A stretch of DNA of 32,812 nucleotides. Source: Planctomycetota bacterium (GTDB taxonomy: Bacteria > Planctomycetota > Phycisphaerae > Phycisphaerales > SM1A02). Positions 7,570 through 15,810 of this stretch are shown here, piece after piece. Position 1 is the first letter of the stretch; each line of letters opens with the position of its first letter. The notes beneath the pieces are model-generated. The model searched no databases. It was not told the DNA's origin and saw nothing but the letters and a program-made list of their open reading frames with translations. A program made the position numbers and the translations under genes. The stretch is taken from positions 1-32,812 of the forward strand of contig JADFOJ010000040.1 in NCBI GenBank assembly GCA_022562915.1. Reading direction: 5' to 3'.

Positions 7570-8411
7570 CCCTCGCCCGGGTTGAATTCACCTCCCTTGT
7601 CTCTGTTGGCTCGAATCATGCGCTGGCGACCGCAATATTCGCGAAAAAGCTTGCGCTCGGCTGCACCTGTTTTTTAGCTCACCAGAAACGCACTCCAAAC
7701 ATTCAGAAAACGCTCGAAATGCATTTGCAGCTCGGCACCGAAATCGTGCGCTATGGCGGATCCACTGATCGCGTGGCTTTATTTCGACGCTACCTGCAGA
7801 ACAGGCAAACGTGGGTAATACCGTTGGGTGGCACCTGTTGGTTGGGCACAGTCGGATTCGTCAATGCCGGTCTGGAACTCGCCGCCCAGATTGCCGCCGG
7901 CGAAATTGGAACTCCGGATCGCATCTACATGGCCAATGGCACCATGGGAAGCGTCGCGGGACTCGCACTGGGACTTGCGCTCGCCAATCTGCCAACCGAA
8001 ATTCACGCTGTCCGGGTCGCGGACAGCCGCTTCGTCAAGCCGGACGTGCTGGTCAAATTGATGCGCAAGACCGCCGTGCTTTTGAATCGTCTTGACGCGT
8101 CGTTTCCGGCCGAGCTCGCGGATCGTTCACGAATTGTATGGCGCGACGAATTTTATGCCGGTGGCTACGCCGCATTCGACGACGCAACAGTCGGCGCAGT
8201 GAACCTTGCCCGCGAGCAACTGGATTTGACGCTCGAGACAACTTATACGGGCAAAGCGTTGGCGGCGTTACTGCACGACCTCGATGACCGCAAATTGACA
8301 GGATCGAGCCTCTTCTGGAATACCTTTAATTCTCGAGCGCTACCGGATACTGCTGCAGAACATCGCGATCTCGGGAGTCTGCCGCAGGAATTTCGGCGCT
8401 ATTTCGAGTAA
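7515..8411 (+). pseudogene. D-cysteine desulfhydrase / ACC deaminase-family PLP enzyme, 5'-truncated
   Basis: Homology to the family starts only at about 7581. From there the protein has the cofactor-phosphate-side motif SVGSNHALATA, then LGTVGFVNAGLELAAQI, the glycine-rich NGTMGSVAGLALGL and a normal C-terminus, ending with TAA at 8409-8411. The N-terminal portion of some 60-90 residues, which carries the PLP-binding lysine, is absent. The first 20 or so codons of the open frame (from a GTG at 7515) are read from repeat element copy 3 and are not family sequence. As it stands the product would be inactive. Either the gene was broken by the element, or the sequence is a misjoined contig; the codon use and lower GC match the next two genes, not those to the left. 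Confidence 0.75.
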
Positions 8412-8532
8412 TCGCCGCCGCTATGTCATGTTCGCCGGAAATCCTCATGATTTAATCAAACAATCATCAGGAATGAACGCCGTTCAGCGTCCAATATCTG
8501 CTCTCGATCTTGCAAAAAGAAAGGTGAATGAC

Positions 8533-8886
8533 ATGAGACTGATTACGACGATTATTGTAGTGCTGCTGGTCAGCGGATGTTCGTCCCTGCAACATGTACA
8601 AATGCCACCGGAACAACTTCAGCAAGAAATATCGGTGGGAACGCTCATTGAGGTCGGCGATACGGTAAGAATAACGACGGCCAATGGCGAAAGGCATAAG
8701 TTCACGGTTACTGCTGTTACAGCCGACCACATTTCCGGCAAAAACAAGGAAATAGCCATCGCGGATATTATTTCGGTCGAAACAAAAGAATTCAGCAGCG
8801 GAAAAACGACCGCACTCGCAGGCGGTGCGTACCTGATTTATGTTCTGTTAGCCGCCGTGGCTGCGGCGGCAACCGTGGGTTTCTGA
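8533..8886 (+). CDS. Small lipoprotein with C-terminal hydrophobic segment, function unknown
   Basis: 117 residues from the ATG at 8533, preceded by AAAGG at about 8520-8524. A lipoprotein signal peptide ends in the lipobox VSGC near residue 15-16, followed by SSLQ. The middle (GTLIEVGDTVRITTANGERHKFTVTAVTADHISGK) looks like a short beta-rich module, and the end is a hydrophobic Ala-rich helix (LIYVLLAAVAAAATVGF). It lies 121 bp after the truncated PLP gene in the same direction, and tail to tail with the M61 gene (10 bp gap). Style and lower GC resemble proteobacterial genes. I do not recognise the family. Confidence 0.7.
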   Translation: MRLITTIIVVLLVSGCSSLQHVQMPPEQLQQEISVGTLIEVGDTVRITTANGERHKFTVTAVTADHISGKNKEIAIADIISVETKEFSSGKTTALAGGAYLIYVLLAAVAAAATVGF

Positions 8887-8896
8887 ATTTTTGGCA

Positions 8897-10051
8897 TCAA
8901 TCTTTTGGCGCGAAAATCAGGTCCAGGTACGCGGGCTCGCTGCCCTGGCGAACGAGGTGTGGATAACGCAGTCCGCCGCGATACTCGATTGAGATCGTGC
9001 GGTATCGATCATCATCCTTGATGAGCATATCGATTGCGGCGCCCGCTTGTTTCGCGCCCGTAATCGCGCGCTTAAGATGGTCGACATCGAACGCGACTTC
9101 ATTGATGGCGATTATCTCATTGCCGACGGTCAGGCCCTCATTGAACGCGGGACCCTCCCACTGCACTGCGGTGACAACGCCCTCTGCCGAAATAACCATG
9201 CCGACGGAAAACGTCAAGTCCGTCTCTTCCCTGCTGGCCTCGGATCCTGCGAAATATTCCGACGGTGTTGCGGTGAAAACGAGTTCGTACCCGCCGCGCC
9301 GAATGCCGTCCAGCGGAGCGCCCTGACCGTGGCCGTTTAGCCGGTCACTGAGGAACGTTGCCCAGTCGTAAACTTGAACGGAGTTCAGCGCCTCTACGAC
9401 GTCGTCAAACGTATAAGTGACTGGCACGAAGCTACCATCATTGATGCCGAAGAACGTCCTTGCAAAATCATCCAGTGACTTTTCGCCGCCAGACATTTCG
9501 CGGATTAACGTATCCGCATCGAGCCATATCAGCTGACCTTCAGAATAGTAGTCTTCGCTGCGGCCCCAGCTGCGCCAGGGATGCGGCCGGCGCATCGATG
9601 CGACGGGATCGTTGGTCGTGTCTTTGAGCGCCCGCCATTCCCGACCGACTCGATAATCGAAAATTGCAGCGACATAGGCCAGTGCGTCCAGCGCTTGTTG
9701 CTTGCTGTGAAACCCGGCGCGAGCGGCCAGAACCTTTCCCCAGTATTGCGTCTGGCCCTCATAGACCCACAACAGGCTGCCGCGCATCGGAACATTGTAG
9801 TCGGGCGTCCAGAGATCGGCCGGACGACGGAATTTGCCGTTCCAGGAATGGACGTATTCGTGCGCCAGTAAATCCCGCCCGCGAGCATGCTCCTCCCAGG
9901 CCGTGAAGTAAGTCGGTTTCACGCCGTTTTCGCTCGACTGATGATGCTCCAGACCGATGCCACCCATGCGATCGGTCAGGGCGAGCAAAAAATCGTAATG
10001 CTCGTAATGATGCGAGCCATACAGTTTGCCCGCTTCCTGCACGAGAGCTGG
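8897..10051 (-). CDS. M61-family (glycyl aminopeptidase-type) metallopeptidase, N-terminally truncated
   Basis: About 385 residues remain of a family whose members usually have about 600. The zinc motif HEYVHSWNGK (HExxH) is present, with the downstream glutamate probably in YEGQTQYWG. Other family signatures are GSHHYEHYDFLL, GGIGLEHHQSS and the gluzincin region SEGQLIWLDAD. A C-terminal PDZ-like part follows (EGPAFNEGLTVGNEIIAINEV). The N-terminal beta domain is missing: family-like sequence runs up to about 10048 on this strand (PALVQEAGKLYG), after which the DNA encodes an RND transporter on the other strand. The usual role is exopeptidase action on N-terminal glycine in exported peptides; that this fragment is functional is unlikely. 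Confidence 0.8.
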   Translation of the reverse strand, partial: PALVQEAGKLYGSHHYEHYDFLLALTDRMGGIGLEHHQSSENGVKPTYFTAWEEHARGRDLLAHEYVHSWNGKFRRPADLWTPDYNVPMRGSLLWVYEGQTQYWGKVLAARAGFHSKQQALDALAYVAAIFDYRVGREWRALKDTTNDPVASMRRPHPWRSWGRSEDYYSEGQLIWLDADTLIREMSGGEKSLDDFARTFFGINDGSFVPVTYTFDDVVEALNSVQVYDWATFLSDRLNGHGQGAPLDGIRRGGYELVFTATPSEYFAGSEASREETDLTFSVGMVISAEGVVTAVQWEGPAFNEGLTVGNEIIAINEVAFDVDHLKRAITGAKQAGAAIDMLIKDDDRYRTISIEYRGGLRYPHLVRQGSEPAYLDLIFAPKD

Positions 10052-10699
10052 GTCGGCCGGGACGGCTCGTGGCTGCTCCAGGTCTACCCGGAAGCGGATC
10101 CACGGCAGCGATCGGTCCTCGATCCCGATCGTCTCGGCGACTTCGTGAACTCCGTCCGGGGCTCGGTCGCAGACACCGAGGCCGCGGTGATCGGCCCGAC
10201 GGTCCAGATCTACGAATCGACGAAGATCATCAAGAGCGAGTACATCAAGGCGGCGGTCTACGCCGTCGCCGCGATCCTGATCCTGTTATGCCTGGATTTC
10301 CGACGGCTCAGCGACGCTCTCTGCGCCATGGCCCCGGTCACGATCGGCTTCATCGGTGCGTTCGGCATCATGGGGCTGACCGGCGTGCCGCTGAACTTCG
10401 CCAATATCATCGTTCTGCCCATTATTTTCGGGATCGGCGTCAGCGCCGGCGTTCACATCGTGCACCGGTGGCGGCTGGAGCCGTCCGGCCGGCCGCGGGG
10501 GCTCAGCGGCGGCACCGGCCGCGGCATTACCCTCACGATGCTCACCACGATGATCGGCTTCGGCTGCCTCATCATCGCCAGGCATCGCGGCATCCGGTCG
10601 CTCGGAATCGTGATGGTGATCGGGCTCGGCGTGACACTGCTGGCGTGCTACTTCATCCTGCCGGCAATCCTGAAGCTCCGCGCAAGCCGTCAGGATTGA
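10046..10699 (+). CDS. MMPL/RND-family transporter (HpnN-like), C-terminal part only
   Basis: About 217 residues of the C-terminal end of a large RND-superfamily exporter. Family-like sequence begins at WVGRDGSWLLQVYP, part of the periplasmic domain. Then come predicted membrane helices (AAVYAVAAILILLCL; APVTIGFIGAFGIMGL; IIVLPIIFGIGVSAGVHIVHR; MLTTMIGFGCLIIA; LGIVMVIGLGVTLLACYF). It resembles hopanoid-biosynthesis-associated RND transporters. The N-terminal half is absent because the frame runs leftwards into DNA that is the antisense of the M61 gene. Its 3' end overlaps the end of the convergent aminopeptidase gene by 47 bp. Confidence 0.8.
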   Translation, partial: SWVGRDGSWLLQVYPEADPRQRSVLDPDRLGDFVNSVRGSVADTEAAVIGPTVQIYESTKIIKSEYIKAAVYAVAAILILLCLDFRRLSDALCAMAPVTIGFIGAFGIMGLTGVPLNFANIIVLPIIFGIGVSAGVHIVHRWRLEPSGRPRGLSGGTGRGITLTMLTTMIGFGCLIIARHRGIRSLGIVMVIGLGVTLLACYFILPAILKLRASRQD

Positions 10700-11798
10700 G
10701 CCCCGCCAGGGCCTCGCCCACGAACTCGCCGTCGTCGCGGATCAGCTCGTCGTCAAAGTAGATCCGGCCGCCGCCGTACTCCGGGCGCTGGATGAGCACG
10801 AGATCCCAGTGGATGTCGGAGCGGTTGCCGTTGTCCGCCTCGGCATACGCCCGGCCCGGCGTCAGGTGCAGTGATCCTGCAATCTTCTCGTCGAAGAGGA
10901 TGTCCTTCATCGCCTCGTTGATATGGGGATTGAAGCCTAGCGCGAACTCGCCGACGAAACGGGCACCTTCGTCGGTGTCGAGAATCGAATCGAGTTTCTC
11001 CTGGTTCTCGGCCGCGGTCGCCCCGACGACCCGACCGTCGCGAAACTCCAGGCGAATGTTCTCGAACGTCACGCCGTTGTAGATCGTCGGCGTGTTGAAG
11101 TGAATGACGCCGTTGATGCTGTCGCGAACGGGCGAGGTAAAACACTCGCCGTCGGGCACGTTGTGCGTCCCGTAACACGGCACGACGTCGACCCCCTTGA
11201 TGGAGAACGACAGATCCGTCTCGCCCGGCCCGGCGATGCGGACCCGGTCGGTACGCCTCATTCGATCGGCCAGCGGCTGCACTGCCTGTTGCATCTTCGC
11301 ATAGTCGAGCGTGCACACGTCGAAATAGAATCGCTCGAACGCCTCGGTGCTCATCCGGGCGAGCTGCGCCATGGCCGGTGTCGGCCATCGCAGGACACAC
11401 CACCGCGTGTGGGCGACCCGCTGCTCGAAGTGGACCGGCTTCTGGTAGAGCTGCGCGTGCATTTTCATCTGCTCATCGGCAATGTCCGCGAACTCGCTGA
11501 CGTTGTGAGAGCCGCGCACGCCGATGTACGCCTGCATGAGAGCCATCCTCCGGGTGTCGTACTCCGACCACACGCGGAAGCCATCCTCCCCGCCATCGCG
11601 ATAGAGGGCCGAGAGCACCCGGTTGCTGCGCAACGCGACATGCGGGTGCCCGCCCGCCCGCCGCGCTGCCGCGACGATCGCGATGACGATCGCCTCCGGG
11701 ACGTCGAAGGCCTCGATCAGGACGTGCTCACCCGGTGCCAGTGCGACGGAGTGGCCGATGAGCAGCTCGGCGAGCGTCTCGATGCGCGGATCGGTCAT
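10653..11798 (-). CDS. M29-family aminopeptidase
   Basis: 381 residues from the ATG at 11798, chosen because GGAGGA sits a few bases upstream and the family begins here (MTDPRIETLAELLIGHSVAL). M29 enzymes (AmpS/aminopeptidase T type) are two-metal exopeptidases of the cytoplasm. Visible signatures are the N-terminal PGEHVLIEA segment, the metal-site region SFSIKGVDVVPCYGTHNVPDGECFTSPVRDS and the C-terminal HLTPGRAYAEADNGNRSDIHWDLV. It is the last of three minus-strand genes (hflX, a hypothetical gene, this one), 32 bp after the preceding stop. It converges on the RND fragment, overlapping by 47 bp; the last 12 or so residues past LNPDGL are probably not conserved. Confidence 0.88.
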   Translation of the reverse strand: MTDPRIETLAELLIGHSVALAPGEHVLIEAFDVPEAIVIAIVAAARRAGGHPHVALRSNRVLSALYRDGGEDGFRVWSEYDTRRMALMQAYIGVRGSHNVSEFADIADEQMKMHAQLYQKPVHFEQRVAHTRWCVLRWPTPAMAQLARMSTEAFERFYFDVCTLDYAKMQQAVQPLADRMRRTDRVRIAGPGETDLSFSIKGVDVVPCYGTHNVPDGECFTSPVRDSINGVIHFNTPTIYNGVTFENIRLEFRDGRVVGATAAENQEKLDSILDTDEGARFVGEFALGFNPHINEAMKDILFDEKIAGSLHLTPGRAYAEADNGNRSDIHWDLVLIQRPEYGGGRIYFDDELIRDDGEFVGEALAGLNPDGLRGASGLPAG

Positions 11799-11830
11799 GG
11801 CGGGTCCTCCTGTGTGCAGGAGGATACGGC

Positions 11831-12772
11831 TTAGCCGCCGGAGCCGTTGAAGAGATCCACCAGCACCTGCTTCATGGCGGGGTCGATCGACGATTCCCGG
11901 CGCAGCCACAGGCGGCACTTGAGGGCCGACGTCTGCGGCATGAAATGGAACCATCCCGCGGCCAGCGAGCCGGGAGACCGCTTGCCGTGCCAGAAGCCGT
12001 CAACGTCGCGCCCGTGGGCCACGCGACGACCGCGCGGAGGCTGGGCGTCCCATCGCTCGATGTGGGTGCCGAGCAGCGCGGTCGCAAAGTCCTCCGCGTC
12101 CTCGACGTGTGAACTGCAGATCAGAATGACGTTGGTGGCGCCCGGCATGAATTGCTGATACGCCTTGCGCATGAGCCGGCGGATCCGCGGCGCATCGTCG
12201 ATGAACCCCGTGGGCAGCCCCAGCACGAGGATGACGCGCTCTCCCCGCCACGGGGCGACGATGCGGCAGCCGCCGATCTCGACGCCGTCGTCGCCGCGGA
12301 CCACGAGTTCGTCGCCGATCCGGGCGCGCTGGATGAAGTCCGCCGCCGACATCACGAAACGCTGCATCCGGACATCGTCCATGGCGTCGCGCAGATGGAC
12401 GCTCACCATGTAGGGGCGGGCGATCCGCTCGAGATACCGCAACCGCGATGACACCGTCAGCCGCTTTCTGACCGGGCGATCGGTGTTGAGATGCTTGACG
12501 TGCAGGAAGAATCGCTCGCCGCCGTGGCCCACCTCGAAGTCGCACGTCCGCCCGCTCGGGGTGAGCACCTCCACCCGGAGACTGCAGTCGCGGCTGAGCA
12601 GGTGCCGGGCAACCATCGCCTCGGCGTAGGTGTCGAGGAACTTTTCGCGGTCACGGATCGCCTGCAGGCTCGCGTAGAGCTTGGCGAGCTCCGGGTCGGC
12701 AGCCCAGCCGTGAATCTGGTCGACCACCGCCTGATCGAGACCGTCCTGAAAACGATCCAGCCCGCCACTCAT
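11831..12772 (-). CDS. Hypothetical protein translationally coupled to hflX
   Basis: 313 residues from the ATG at 12772. This start overlaps the hflX stop as ATGA, the usual sign of translational coupling; an open frame continues 11 codons further upstream but would overlap hflX more. I do not recognise the family. The N-terminal third is helical (DQAVVDQIHGWAADPELAKLY). The segment CDFEVGHGGERFFLHVKHL resembles the core of a restriction-endonuclease-like (PD-(D/E)xK) fold, with Asp, a beta-hairpin and HVK in place of ExK. A beta-alpha region follows (RVILVLGLPTGFIDD, NVILICSSHVED). The C-terminus is Trp- and Arg-rich. Any nuclease role is speculative. High-GC codon use is typical of block C. 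Confidence 0.7.
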   Translation of the reverse strand: MSGGLDRFQDGLDQAVVDQIHGWAADPELAKLYASLQAIRDREKFLDTYAEAMVARHLLSRDCSLRVEVLTPSGRTCDFEVGHGGERFFLHVKHLNTDRPVRKRLTVSSRLRYLERIARPYMVSVHLRDAMDDVRMQRFVMSAADFIQRARIGDELVVRGDDGVEIGGCRIVAPWRGERVILVLGLPTGFIDDAPRIRRLMRKAYQQFMPGATNVILICSSHVEDAEDFATALLGTHIERWDAQPPRGRRVAHGRDVDGFWHGKRSPGSLAAGWFHFMPQTSALKCRLWLRRESSIDPAMKQVLVDLFNGSGG

Positions 12773-14133
12773 GAATCCATCTGCGTCGGCCCGACAGCGC
12801 TCCACTCCCGCTGCAGTGCGTCCAGCGGCTCCAGCCCGTTGATTCGCATGCGGACGCCACGGGCGAGAAGCTCATCCACCTGGCGGCGACCGATCCGGAC
12901 GGTCAGCTCGACCTCGCCGCCGGAATAGCTGCGGTCGAGCACGGTGCTGCGTTTCTCGATCAAGGCCACGCTTCTGCCGTCGGACATCTCGGCGGTGATC
13001 TTGACCTGCCGCACCCCTCCATGGAGGTGCCCCCTCACGACCTCGGCCAGCGCCGCCACGCCCTCGCCCGTCGCGGCACTTATCGGCAGCGCGAGGGGAT
13101 CGCTGTTAAGCCAGACGAGCAGTTCCCGCGGGTCGGCCAACGCGTCGACCTTGTTCAGAACGAGAACGCGGCATTGCCCGGTGGCACCGATCTCGTCGAG
13201 GGTGCGGTGCACCGTCTCCAGGTGCACCCGGGCGCGCGGGTCAGCCACGTCGAGGACGATGAGCAGGAGCTGCGCCGACACGGTCTCCTGGAGGGTGCAA
13301 CGGAACGACGCCACCAGGTGGTGCGGCAGATCGCGGATGAACCCGACCGTGTCGGACAGCATCACCGAGAGCCCCGCGCCGAGATCCCAGCGCTCCACGC
13401 GCGCCGACAGCGTCGCGAACAACTTGGCGTGAACGAACGCGCCTCCGGCGGTCACATGATTGAACAGCGTGCTCTTGCCCGCGTTGGTGTACCCGACGAG
13501 CCCGACCGTGTAGTGATCGAGGTTTCGCTGATCGACCGCCCGGCCCATGCGATGCTCGATGCGGACGAGTTCTCCCCGGAGCTGCCGCAGTCGCCGCTGG
13601 ACGATGCGGCGGTCGATCTCCAACTGTTTCTCGCCGGGACCGCGGGTGCCGATGCCGATCGGCGCGCCGCCGACGATCTGCTCCAGGTGGCTCCACATCG
13701 CTCTCAGTCGGGGGTAGGTGTATTCCAGTTGGGCGATTTCCACCTGCAGCCTGGCGGCGACCGTTGCGGCGCGGTTGGCGAAGATGTCGAGGATGAGCTC
13801 GCTGCGGTCGACGACCTTGCACCGCGTCGCCTCCTCCACGGCCTTGATCTGGCTGGGGGCGAGGTCGTTGTCGAAGATCACCAATGTCGCGCGGGTCATC
13901 GCCATGAGGTCGGCCAGTTCCTGCACCTTGCCCTTGCCGAGGTAGGTCGTCCCACTGGGCTTGAGCCGTTTCTGGATGAGCTCGCCGACAACCTCGGCGC
14001 CGGCGGTCTCGGTCAGCGCCCGCAACTCGGCCAACTGGTCGGCGGCCGGATCGCTGCGGCCCGTCGGTATCACCGCCACGAGCACGGCCCGCTCCGCCGA
14101 AACCTTGAGTTGTTCCCTGTGCATTTCTGCCAT
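12769..14133 (-). CDS. hflX: Ribosome-associated GTPase HflX
   Basis: 454 residues. HflX is a translational GTPase that binds the large ribosomal subunit and splits stalled or stress-arrested ribosomes. The N-terminal HflX domain has the glycine-rich GTTYLGKGKVQEL (61-73) and VIFDNDLAPSQ, then the linker GIGTRGPGEKQLE (160-172). The G domain shows G1 GYTNAGKS (214-221), G3 DTVGF (261-265) and G4 NKVD (327-330). The C-terminal region ends with a short beta-rich tail. It is head-to-head with the S41 protease gene across 75 bp and overlaps the following hypothetical gene by 4 bp. Confidence 0.95.
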   Translation of the reverse strand: MAEMHREQLKVSAERAVLVAVIPTGRSDPAADQLAELRALTETAGAEVVGELIQKRLKPSGTTYLGKGKVQELADLMAMTRATLVIFDNDLAPSQIKAVEEATRCKVVDRSELILDIFANRAATVAARLQVEIAQLEYTYPRLRAMWSHLEQIVGGAPIGIGTRGPGEKQLEIDRRIVQRRLRQLRGELVRIEHRMGRAVDQRNLDHYTVGLVGYTNAGKSTLFNHVTAGGAFVHAKLFATLSARVERWDLGAGLSVMLSDTVGFIRDLPHHLVASFRCTLQETVSAQLLLIVLDVADPRARVHLETVHRTLDEIGATGQCRVLVLNKVDALADPRELLVWLNSDPLALPISAATGEGVAALAEVVRGHLHGGVRQVKITAEMSDGRSVALIEKRSTVLDRSYSGGEVELTVRIGRRQVDELLARGVRMRINGLEPLDALQREWSAVGPTQMDS

Positions 14134-14208
14134 CCGCGAACGATCTTAGCCGCGATGGCCCGGCCTACGATTCACCGTCAGTGCTCCCGCCCTCAAGGAG
14201 ATCGTGCC

Positions 14209-15810
14209 GTGCAGTTGAAAAGGATCTTCGCTCTCGTGGTCGTTCTCGGCGTTGGAGATCTCGTGCTCGCGGCGGACCGCGCCACCGACTACGAGTGGTT
14301 CGACCCGATCATCGTCGTGCGCCGGTTCCTGCTCGACGGGTTCTACGAGGAGCCGGACGAGAACGCCATCCAGCGGGCCATGATCGACGCGATGATCGCC
14401 GAACTCGATGATCCCTATACGCTCTACGTCCCGCCGGCCGATGAGGCCGAGTTCAACAAGGCGCTGCGCGGCACCTATGTCGGGATCGGCGCCGAGGTCA
14501 ACGTCGACGGCGATTTCCTGACGATCGTCTCGCCGCTGGAAGACTCGCCGGCACTGGACGCCGGCATCCTGGCCGGCGACATCGTGCTCGCCATCGAGGG
14601 ACTTTCGACCTACGACCGACCACTCGACGAGTGTATCGCGCAGCTGCTCGGCGAGCCGGGGACGCCGGTGGTCATCCGGGTACGGCACCTTGACGGCACC
14701 GAGCAGGACCTGACGATCCTGCGCCGGAAGATCGTCACCAGGAGCGTCAAGGGAGTCCGCCGCGAGGGTGAGCAGTGGAGCTACTGGCTGGACGAGCATC
14801 GGCGAATCGGCTACATCCGCATCAACCAGTTCGTCGACGGCACCGTGACCGAACTGGCCGAGGCACTCGACCAGCTCGTGCCGGCCGGGGTGCAGGCGCT
14901 GGTGCTGGACATGCGCGGCAACCCGGGCGGCGAACTCAGCGCCGCCATCGAGACGGTGGACATGTTCCTGCGCGAAGGGACGATCGTCTCCATTCGGGGC
15001 CGCGCCCGGCGACCCCAGTCGTGGCGAGCCCGGGCCGAAGCGACACTTCCCGAATTCCCCATGGTCGTGCTGGTGAACCGTCATTCCGCTTCCGCCGCGG
15101 AGATCGTCGCCGGGGCGCTCCAGGAGAACGGGCGAGCCAAGGTCCTCGGCACGCGCACGTTCGGCAAGGGATCGGTGCAGGAGGTCCACGAACTGCCGTA
15201 TGGCCGAGGAACGCTGAAGATGACGTCGGGACACTACTTCCTTCCCAGCGGCCGCAACATATCCCGGCATGACGACGATGCGGTCTGGGGCGTGGATCCC
15301 GACCCCGGGTTCGTGGTTCGGATGAGCGATGAGGCGTTCCGCGATGCGATCCTCGCGCGGCGGGACTACGAGATCATTCGTCCCCGCCCGGCGGCGGAGA
15401 CCGGCGACTTCGCCAGCCCGCAGTGGATTCGCCGGAACCTTCACGACGATCAGCTCGCGGCAGCCCTCGACGCGCTAAGGGCCAAACTGGACACCGGAAC
15501 CTGGCCGGTGGTGGGCGAGGGTGACGTGACACAGTTGGCGCTGCAGCAGCGGATCGTCGCCGAAACGCTGATCCGACGCCATCTCGTGCAGCGGCTCCGC
15601 TCCGTCGAGAACACGCTGGCCGGGCTTCACGGTCTCGCCGAGGAGGCCGGCCGGCAGCCCTTGCTTCCGGACGATGCCGACCTCACCGACGCGGTGGTCA
15701 CCGTGCGCGATCGCAACGGCGAGATCCTGGCACACTATCGAGTGGTCGGGGGCGACCTGGAGTTCGCTCTTCGCCAGGTCGAGCTCGTCGCGATTGAAGA
15801 CGGTGAATGA
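14209..15810 (+). CDS. S41-family C-terminal processing peptidase (CtpA-like), exported
   Basis: 533 residues from a GTG at 14209, chosen because AAGGAG (14195-14200) is well placed and it begins a signal peptide (MQLKRIFALVVVLGVGDLVLAA). The ATG at 14155 lacks such a site. A PDZ domain (YVGIGAEVNVDGDFLTIVS...GDIVLAIEG) precedes the peptidase core with the RGNPGG motif. The Ser/Lys dyad is S295 in SASAAEI and K320 in FGKGSVQ; their 25-residue spacing equals that in known CtpA enzymes. A C-terminal region of about 140 residues follows. It probably trims or degrades exported proteins in the periplasm. Its stop overlaps the tsaD start (ATGA), so the two are likely co-translated. Confidence 0.92.
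   Translation: MQLKRIFALVVVLGVGDLVLAADRATDYEWFDPIIVVRRFLLDGFYEEPDENAIQRAMIDAMIAELDDPYTLYVPPADEAEFNKALRGTYVGIGAEVNVDGDFLTIVSPLEDSPALDAGILAGDIVLAIEGLSTYDRPLDECIAQLLGEPGTPVVIRVRHLDGTEQDLTILRRKIVTRSVKGVRREGEQWSYWLDEHRRIGYIRINQFVDGTVTELAEALDQLVPAGVQALVLDMRGNPGGELSAAIETVDMFLREGTIVSIRGRARRPQSWRARAEATLPEFPMVVLVNRHSASAAEIVAGALQENGRAKVLGTRTFGKGSVQEVHELPYGRGTLKMTSGHYFLPSGRNISRHDDDAVWGVDPDPGFVVRMSDEAFRDAILARRDYEIIRPRPAAETGDFASPQWIRRNLHDDQLAAALDALRAKLDTGTWPVVGEGDVTQLALQQRIVAETLIRRHLVQRLRSVENTLAGLHGLAEEAGRQPLLPDDADLTDAVVTVRDRNGEILAHYRVVGGDLEFALRQVELVAIEDGE

Noticed and set aside
7570-7592. Adjacent CCCGGG and GAATTC sites as a sign of cloning-vector joining
   Set aside because: Two six-base sites this close can occur by chance, and no vector or adaptor sequence is visible around them.
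9887-10045. N-terminal extension of the RND transporter to an upstream start
   Set aside because: These codons are the antisense of the M61 gene and show no transporter-like sequence; the open frame is accidental.
13021-14208. Open frame extending the S41 protease gene 396 codons upstream
   Set aside because: The extension is antisense to hflX and has shadow-type composition. A GTG with a good ribosome site and a signal peptide begins at 14209.
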